From JBBIMP01 sp037444305 (GTDB taxonomy: Bacteria > Acidobacteriota > UBA6911): 64,000 bases of DNA. Shown one piece after another: positions 59,698-64,000 of the stretch. The position numbers and the translations under genes are program-made. A model generated the notes under the pieces. That model had not been told where the DNA came from and did not search any database. It saw only the letters and a program-made list of their open reading frames with translations. The first letter of the stretch is position 1. Each line of letters starts with the position of its first letter. The stretch spans positions 1 through 64,000 of the forward strand of contig JBBIMP010000015.1 of NCBI GenBank assembly GCA_037444305.1. Reading direction: 5' to 3'.

Positions 59698-59942
59698 GGA
59701 AAATTCCTACCTTTCTCGCTATTCAGTGAATTTCCTATGTCTGACCGCCGCAGGTCCCGCCGGGCCGCGGCCTTCGGGACCCCGCACGCCTCTGCCGGCC
59801 CGCAAAGTCGCCGCCGTCCCCCGGCGAGAGGGGGACGGCGGTTTTTCCATGCTGCGGCCCGCAGGCGGGATGGCCGGTGGGCATGCCGGAGGCCTCCCAG
59901 CGTCCGGCTCCCGGCCGCCCCACGCGCCCGTGAGGAGGCGGT
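59698..59942. other. GC-rich gap between the two exbD genes
   Basis: 245 bases with no gene but several strong inverted repeats, the best at 59811-59841. Such a structure between co-directional genes may stabilise or attenuate the exbB-exbD mRNA. Confidence 0.35.
59811..59846 (+). terminator. Intrinsic terminator-like hairpin, plus strand
   Basis: CCGCCGTCCCCC (59811-59822) and GGGGGACGGCGG (59830-59841) form a perfect 12-bp stem with a seven-base loop, followed by TTTTT (59842-59846). This is a textbook rho-independent terminator, but for transcripts going rightward, against all the surrounding genes. On the minus strand it has no U-tract. Confidence 0.65.
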
Positions 59943-60362
59943 TCAGCGTTCTTCCTTTTCCGCCATCAAGCCAATGCGCTCGACACCGGCGTCGCGACAC
60001 GTATTCACTATCTGGACAACCCGGCCGTAGGCCACTGCGGTGTCGGCCTTCAGGAACATTGTCCTGTTGATTTCACCGGCGGAAAACCGCTTGGCCAGGT
60101 TCTCGTACAACTCCGTTTCGGTCGTCTGGTTCTTCGACAGGTAGATTCTTCCGTCGCGGTTGACGGCCACCACAATGGCGTCCTTGGCGTCGGCCTCGGG
60201 CGCGTCGAGCGCGTTCTTGGCCTTGGGAAGATTGACCGTGATACCAGACTGCAGCAACGGCGTCGTGATCATGAAGATAATCAGCAACACCAGCATCACG
60301 TCCGCCATGGGCGTGACGTTGATTTCGGCGTTAAAGCCTTTATCCTCTCTTTTTCTAGCCAC
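59943..60362 (-). CDS. exbD: ExbD/TolR-family biopolymer transporter (first copy)
   Basis: 139 residues starting at GTG 60362 (MARKREDKGFNAEINVTPMADVM), overlapping the exbB stop by eight bases. The helix TPMADVMLVLLIIFMITTPLL has the conserved proton-carrying Asp; the periplasmic part has VNLPKAKNALDAPEAD and VAVNRDGRIYLSKNQ. Two different ExbD proteins may form a heteromer around ExbB. Confidence 0.93.
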   Translation of the reverse strand: MARKREDKGFNAEINVTPMADVMLVLLIIFMITTPLLQSGITVNLPKAKNALDAPEADAKDAIVVAVNRDGRIYLSKNQTTETELYENLAKRFSAGEINRTMFLKADTAVAYGRVVQIVNTCRDAGVERIGLMAEKEER

Positions 60363-61026
60363 CGGAGGCTCCTCTCTTCTTGACGAAGAAGTCGATCAGC
60401 TCGGAGGAGGAGTTTTCCATCTCGACCGTGAAGGTGCTGACGGTCTGCGTGAATGCGTTGTAGGCCCACACCGCGGGCACCGCGACAAAGAGACCGAAAG
60501 CCGTAGCCACGAGCGCCTCAGCGATCCCGCCGGCCACCGCCGCGATGCCGGCGGTTTCCTCGGTCTTCATGCCCACGAAGGCATTGATGATGCCGATCGT
60601 CGTCCCGAAAAGGCCCACGAACGGAGCCGTGGACCCGATCGTCGCCAGCCCGCCCAGGCCGCGCTTCATCTCCTCGATGCCGATGGCCTGAGCTCTTTCG
60701 CAAGCCCGCCTTGCGGACTCGATCGTGCCTGCCGAGATCTCTTTCTGCGCCTTGAACTCATGGAGTCCCGAGACCAGAACTTTCGCCAGGTGGCTCTTGT
60801 TGTTCTGCTCGCCCAAAGCGATGGCTTCTTCGATCTTTCCGGTTTTCAGGCACTCGGCCGCGGCCGGGGTGAAGACCCTCGACTGCTTGCGTGCCTGGCG
60901 GTAGGTGATCCACCGCTCGATCATCACGCTGATCGAGTAAGCCGACTGGATGGCGAGGATGATAACCACCCACCGAGCGATCCATCCCATTTGAGCCCAC
61001 AACTCTGCCATGTTAATCTGTCCCAT
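60355..61026 (-). CDS. exbB: ExbB/TolQ/MotA-family proton channel
   Basis: 223 residues, three transmembrane helices. GGLATIGSTAPFVGLFGTTIGIINAFVGM near residue 120 and GIAEALVATAFGLFVAVPAVWAYNAF near 175 are the ExbB/TolQ signatures. ATG 61026 follows a GGAG site. It forms the pentamer around two ExbD helices. The gene is 37 bases after tonB. Confidence 0.94.
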   Translation of the reverse strand: MGQINMAELWAQMGWIARWVVIILAIQSAYSISVMIERWITYRQARKQSRVFTPAAAECLKTGKIEEAIALGEQNNKSHLAKVLVSGLHEFKAQKEISAGTIESARRACERAQAIGIEEMKRGLGGLATIGSTAPFVGLFGTTIGIINAFVGMKTEETAGIAAVAGGIAEALVATAFGLFVAVPAVWAYNAFTQTVSTFTVEMENSSSELIDFFVKKRGASGG

Positions 61027-61063
61027 TGAGTTTCTCCTACCTCCGAAAAAAATTAATTAGAGA

Positions 61064-61819
61064 TTATCTTAGGTTGAAAATCACTGTCACGGTAGCGATG
61101 ACCGGTACCGGTTCGCCGTTCAGCAGCGTCGGTGAATATTTCCACTGCTGAACCGCGCGGACAGCCTCGTCATTCAGCAAGGGATGTCCCCGGAGCACAC
61201 GGATTTCGGCGACGCTCCCTTCCTCGTCAACGGTAACCTGAAGGATTACTGTACCCGACACACGAGCACGTTTCGCAAGCTCAGGATAGGTCGGCTCAAC
61301 CTTGCGGATAAGCTTGGACTCCTGGACGTTGCCCCCAACACGAATCGGTTCGCGCTTCACCGGGCGCGGCGGGGGTGGCGGCGGCGGCGGCGGGGCTCCA
61401 CCGAGTACGCCTCCGACAACTCCTCCTTGAACGCCGCCCACGACGCCACCTTGGATGCCCCCCGGAATCCCGCCGACCACCCCGCTCACCCCGACTACCG
61501 GCGGTTCATCCACGGGCGGCGGAATGTCCTTGGGTATCTCGGTGGGTGCCACGAATCTCGTCGGATCCACGGTCACGCGCTGAACCGGCATAGCCCGGGT
61601 GGGTTCCGGCGGCGGAGGCGGTGGCGGAGGCGGCGGCGGAGGAGGCGGCGGCGCGATCAGAAAAGTGAGCAATTCGCTTTCGGGCAGCACGTTGAAAAAC
61701 ACCAACGGCATGATCACAATCACGATGATCGCCACGATGTGGGCGACAATCGAGATGAAAAGCGTGAGCATACGCTTTCCAAAGTCGGACCTGCTGGTCT
61801 CCTCAATACTCTCAAACAT
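61064..61819 (-). CDS. tonB: TonB energy-transducing protein
   Basis: 251 residues from ATG 61819, after GGGGGAGA. A short cytoplasmic N-terminus, one helix (MLTLFISIVAHIVAIIVIVIMPLVFF), and a run of about 15 prolines. A repeated Gly/Val segment follows (GGIPGGIQGGVVGG and continuing), a second proline run, and the TonB C-terminal domain (KVEPTYPELAKRARVSGTVILQVTVDEEGSV ... AVRAVQQWKYSPTLLNG). It transmits the proton gradient to outer-membrane receptors. It leads the tonB-exbB-exbD-exbD-TPR array. Confidence 0.93.
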   Translation of the reverse strand: MFESIEETSRSDFGKRMLTLFISIVAHIVAIIVIVIMPLVFFNVLPESELLTFLIAPPPPPPPPPPPPPPPEPTRAMPVQRVTVDPTRFVAPTEIPKDIPPPVDEPPVVGVSGVVGGIPGGIQGGVVGGVQGGVVGGVLGGAPPPPPPPPPRPVKREPIRVGGNVQESKLIRKVEPTYPELAKRARVSGTVILQVTVDEEGSVAEIRVLRGHPLLNDEAVRAVQQWKYSPTLLNGEPVPVIATVTVIFNLR

Positions 61820-62012
61820 TATTCTCCCCCTCTTTGACGGCCCTCTGGTGTATGAAAGCGGGGTGCATGCGGCTCCAAATTTGAAGGGGCGATCATAATA
61901 TCGACCCCCATGGCTGTCAAGGCATTTATTCCCCGCGCCCCGACCTCCAAACCCCATTGGACCAGCTTCGATCTGGTGTGAATTCTAGCCAAAGTTTCGA
62001 CCCAAGATCCCC

Positions 62013-63209
62013 TCAGGCATGCCTGCGCTTTTCCCTCTTTTCCGTGTACTTGATCCACCACTCGACGATGGGAGCCGCGATGGCAATGCTGGAATACGTT
62101 CCGACAATGATCCCGATCGTCAGGACGAACGAGAACGCGTTGAGCACCGCCCCGCCGAACAGAAAGAGCGCCAGCACGGAAATGAAGGTCATTCCCGAAG
62201 TCATGACCGTCCGCGCGAGCGTATGGTTGATGCTCAGGTTCAGAATCTGCGAGCCGGACTCCTTGCGGTAGAGCCGGGTGTTCTCCCGTACCCGGTCGAA
62301 CACCACAATGCTGTCGTTGACCGAGTACCCGATCAGTGTCAGCAGCCCCGCGATCACGGCCAGCGACACTTCCTTTTCGGTGAGCGCAAACAGCCCGAGC
62401 GTAATCACGATGTCGTGCACCAGCGCGACGATCGTGGCCACCCCGTAAATGGGCTGAAACCGGAAGGCGATGTATACGAGCATCCCGAGCGCGGAAAGCC
62501 CGACCGCAAACAGGGCGCGCCGCTGCAGGTCGGAGCCGACGATGGCGCCGACGCTCTCCATGCCTTTGACCGAAAACGGCCCCGCGTAAAAGGCCTCACC
62601 CAGTGCGCCCACGACGGCTGCCGACACACCCGGCGCCTGGCGGAAATCGTCGAGCGATCCCACCAGCCCGTCCCGCGTCTTATCCCGGTGGTTGAGCAGC
62701 GCGCGCGCCACGCCCCGGTAGTGCGCATCCACCTCCTCCTGCGTGCGGTTCTGCGCGGCGAGGCCTTCGGGGTCGGCGCGCAGCAAGGCGCCGAGAATGA
62801 GGTCGAGCCCGATGTTGTTGATATCCGCTTTGGCCGAGCCCACGTTCGCAGGATCGAACGTCTGCCGCAGCAGCTGCACGGCCGCCTTCTGCCCGACATC
62901 CACGCTCTCCTCCGTGCCCAGAACCGTCTGCAGGCGGACCTGCACGGAGTTGTCCGCCGGGTCCCCGAAACGCTGGATGATCGCCGTGCCCACGGTCTCG
63001 GGCTTCAGCGACGTCCGGATCATCTCGAGGTCCGGCCGCTCGTTGAACTTCAGATATATAATGGTGCCGCCGGTAAAATCGATGCCGTACTTCAACCCGC
63101 CCCTGGCGGCATAGCTCACAGCGCCCACGAGCAGCAGAAGGCCGGATGCGGCCAGGAAGTACCACTTCTTGCTCAGCCAGTCTATCGAGACATCTCTCAG
63201 GATTTCCAC
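62013..63209 (-). CDS. secF: Protein translocase subunit SecF
   Basis: 398 residues. Six helices with the family motifs GIDFTGGT near residue 40, SVGAIVGSDL and GYSVNDSIVVFDRVREN near 290. The periplasmic segment between helices 1 and 2 is long (about 190 residues), and contains an insertion ILGALLRADPEGLAAQNRTQEEVDAHYRGVARALLNHRDKT relative to the usual 300-residue SecF. Together with SecD it uses the proton gradient to help secretion. secD is 101 bases upstream. Confidence 0.94.
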   Translation of the reverse strand: MEILRDVSIDWLSKKWYFLAASGLLLLVGAVSYAARGGLKYGIDFTGGTIIYLKFNERPDLEMIRTSLKPETVGTAIIQRFGDPADNSVQVRLQTVLGTEESVDVGQKAAVQLLRQTFDPANVGSAKADINNIGLDLILGALLRADPEGLAAQNRTQEEVDAHYRGVARALLNHRDKTRDGLVGSLDDFRQAPGVSAAVVGALGEAFYAGPFSVKGMESVGAIVGSDLQRRALFAVGLSALGMLVYIAFRFQPIYGVATIVALVHDIVITLGLFALTEKEVSLAVIAGLLTLIGYSVNDSIVVFDRVRENTRLYRKESGSQILNLSINHTLARTVMTSGMTFISVLALFLFGGAVLNAFSFVLTIGIIVGTYSSIAIAAPIVEWWIKYTEKREKRRHA

Positions 63210-63310
63210 ACCAGACTCCCAGGGCCCATTGTTCCTTGACCGCCGGCACCCGCGACTGCCCGGCAGAAACCGGGCTGTTCATTGGACACCGTCGCGCCGA
63301 TCATGTTCCC

Positions 63311-64000
63311 CTAAATTGACAGCGTCTCCAGCCTGCGATTCGAAAGCACCAGCTCGAAGAGCCTGCGCGACATGAAGATCGCGGTGAACAGGTTCGCGAT
63401 CAAACCCACGGTGAGCGTTATGGCAAACCCGCGGATGGGCCCCGTGCCAAATTGGAACAGGAAGGCCGCGGCGATCAGGGTCGTGGTATTGGTGTCGAAG
63501 ATGGTCCAGAACACCTTGCCGAAGCTCGTGTCCACGGCCGCGCGGATCGTCTTGCCGGAACGCAGTTCCTCCCGGATGCGCTCGAAGATCAGGATGTTGG
63601 CGTCGACCGCCATGCCGATCGTCAGAATGATGCCGGCGATCCCGGGCAGCGTCAGCGTCGCCCCGACCGTTCCCATGAATCCCAGCAGGATGATCAGGTT
63701 GCCCAGCAGGCACAGGACGGCGTTGAGGCCCGAGCGCTTGTAATAGATCAGCATGCCCAGCACCACCAGGAGAAACCCTATGAGGGAGGCGCTGATGCCC
63801 GCCCGGATGGAATCGTTTCCGAGAGAGGCTCCCACCGTCCGCTCCTCGAGCACCCGCAGATCCGCGGGGAGGGCGCCGGAACGCAGCAGCAGCGCAAGGT
63901 CTTCGGCCTGCTGAATGGTGAACTGGCCCTGGATGATCCCGTCACCGGAGATTCGCTCGTTGATGACCGGGGCGGAAAAGACGGTGTTGTCCAGGATGAT
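63311..64000 (-). CDS. secD: Protein translocase subunit SecD, partial
   Basis: C-terminal 229 residues; the gene runs beyond the right edge. Periplasmic DNTVFSAPVINERISG and IQGQFTIQQAEDLALLLRSGALPADLRVLEERTVGASLG are followed by the helices with VDANILIFERIREELRSGKTIRAAVDTSFGKVFWTIFDTNTTTLIAA. Pairs with SecF in proton-driven translocation. Confidence 0.94.
   Translation of the reverse strand: MILDNTVFSAPVINERISGDGIIQGQFTIQQAEDLALLLRSGALPADLRVLEERTVGASLGNDSIRAGISASLIGFLLVVLGMLIYYKRSGLNAVLCLLGNLIILLGFMGTVGATLTLPGIAGIILTIGMAVDANILIFERIREELRSGKTIRAAVDTSFGKVFWTIFDTNTTTLIAAAFLFQFGTGPIRGFAITLTVGLIANLFTAIFMSRRLFELVLSNRRLETLSI

Noticed and set aside
61375..61660. Plus-strand Gly- and Arg-rich ORFs opposite tonB
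   Set aside because: They are produced by the proline and Gly/Val repeats of tonB read on the other strand.
1..64000. CRISPR arrays, tRNA or rRNA genes
   Set aside because: No regularly spaced repeats, cloverleaf-like segments or rRNA signatures were seen on reading through the window.

Overview
The window is bacterial, GC-rich and gene-dense. It encodes a Gram-negative cell: Lpt, LpxK and Kdo/heptose LPS genes, a TonB-ExbB-ExbD system, Lnt and a lipobox lipoprotein. An HPr kinase plus an EI/HPr/EIIA-Man phosphotransferase chain without permease, a very large LptC/LptA-like protein, a Pro/Gly-Val-rich TonB next to two ExbD genes, and FecR/DUF6600-type proteins fit Acidobacteriota best. That placement is inference from gene content; no 16S rRNA is present.

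Layout. 1-4340: two related 16-19-residue mini-ORFs at the left edge, then a 4.0-kb transposon (182-4192) carrying two DDE integrases and a TOPRIM primase-like protein; the last two ORFs are joined by a canonical A_AAA_AAG slippery site. 4341-6770: a membrane HD-GYP/GAF/degenerate-GGDEF regulator. 6872-13309 (minus): complex I genes nuoABCD-HIJK-N without E, F, G, L or M. 13685-16806 (plus): a zinc-type dehydrogenase and a membrane Fe-S oxidoreductase. 16875-20542 (minus): lpd, lipB and a 2-oxoacid dehydrogenase E2. 20725-21526: an internally deleted ISKra4-like element with perfect terminal repeats. 21538-25702 (minus): an MsbA-type ABC exporter and a FecR/DUF6600 protein.

25871-43051 (minus) is one long co-directional array: lipA, an NfeD protease, a slipin, a SPOR protein, lnt, prfB (with the RF2 frameshift), a hypothetical membrane protein, lptC/A, lptB, rpoN, hpf, hprK, rapZ, EIIA, ptsH and ptsI. 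It links envelope assembly, sigma-54, ribosome hibernation and a regulatory PTS. 43206-52782 (plus): ggt, waaA, lpxK, waaF, gmhB, split hldE (rfaE1 and rfaE2), waaC and a DUF3108 protein, which together make the Kdo/heptose inner core. 52786-53160 (minus) is RNase P RNA, followed by recA. Then come a FabL-like enoyl reductase, rpmB, ridA, a RelA/SpoT enzyme, a TPR lipoprotein, exbD, exbD, exbB, tonB, secF and the 3' part of secD, which runs off the right edge.

Most of the window is conserved core genome. The accessory parts are the two mobile elements and the mini-ORF pair. I saw no CRISPR array, tRNA or rRNA.
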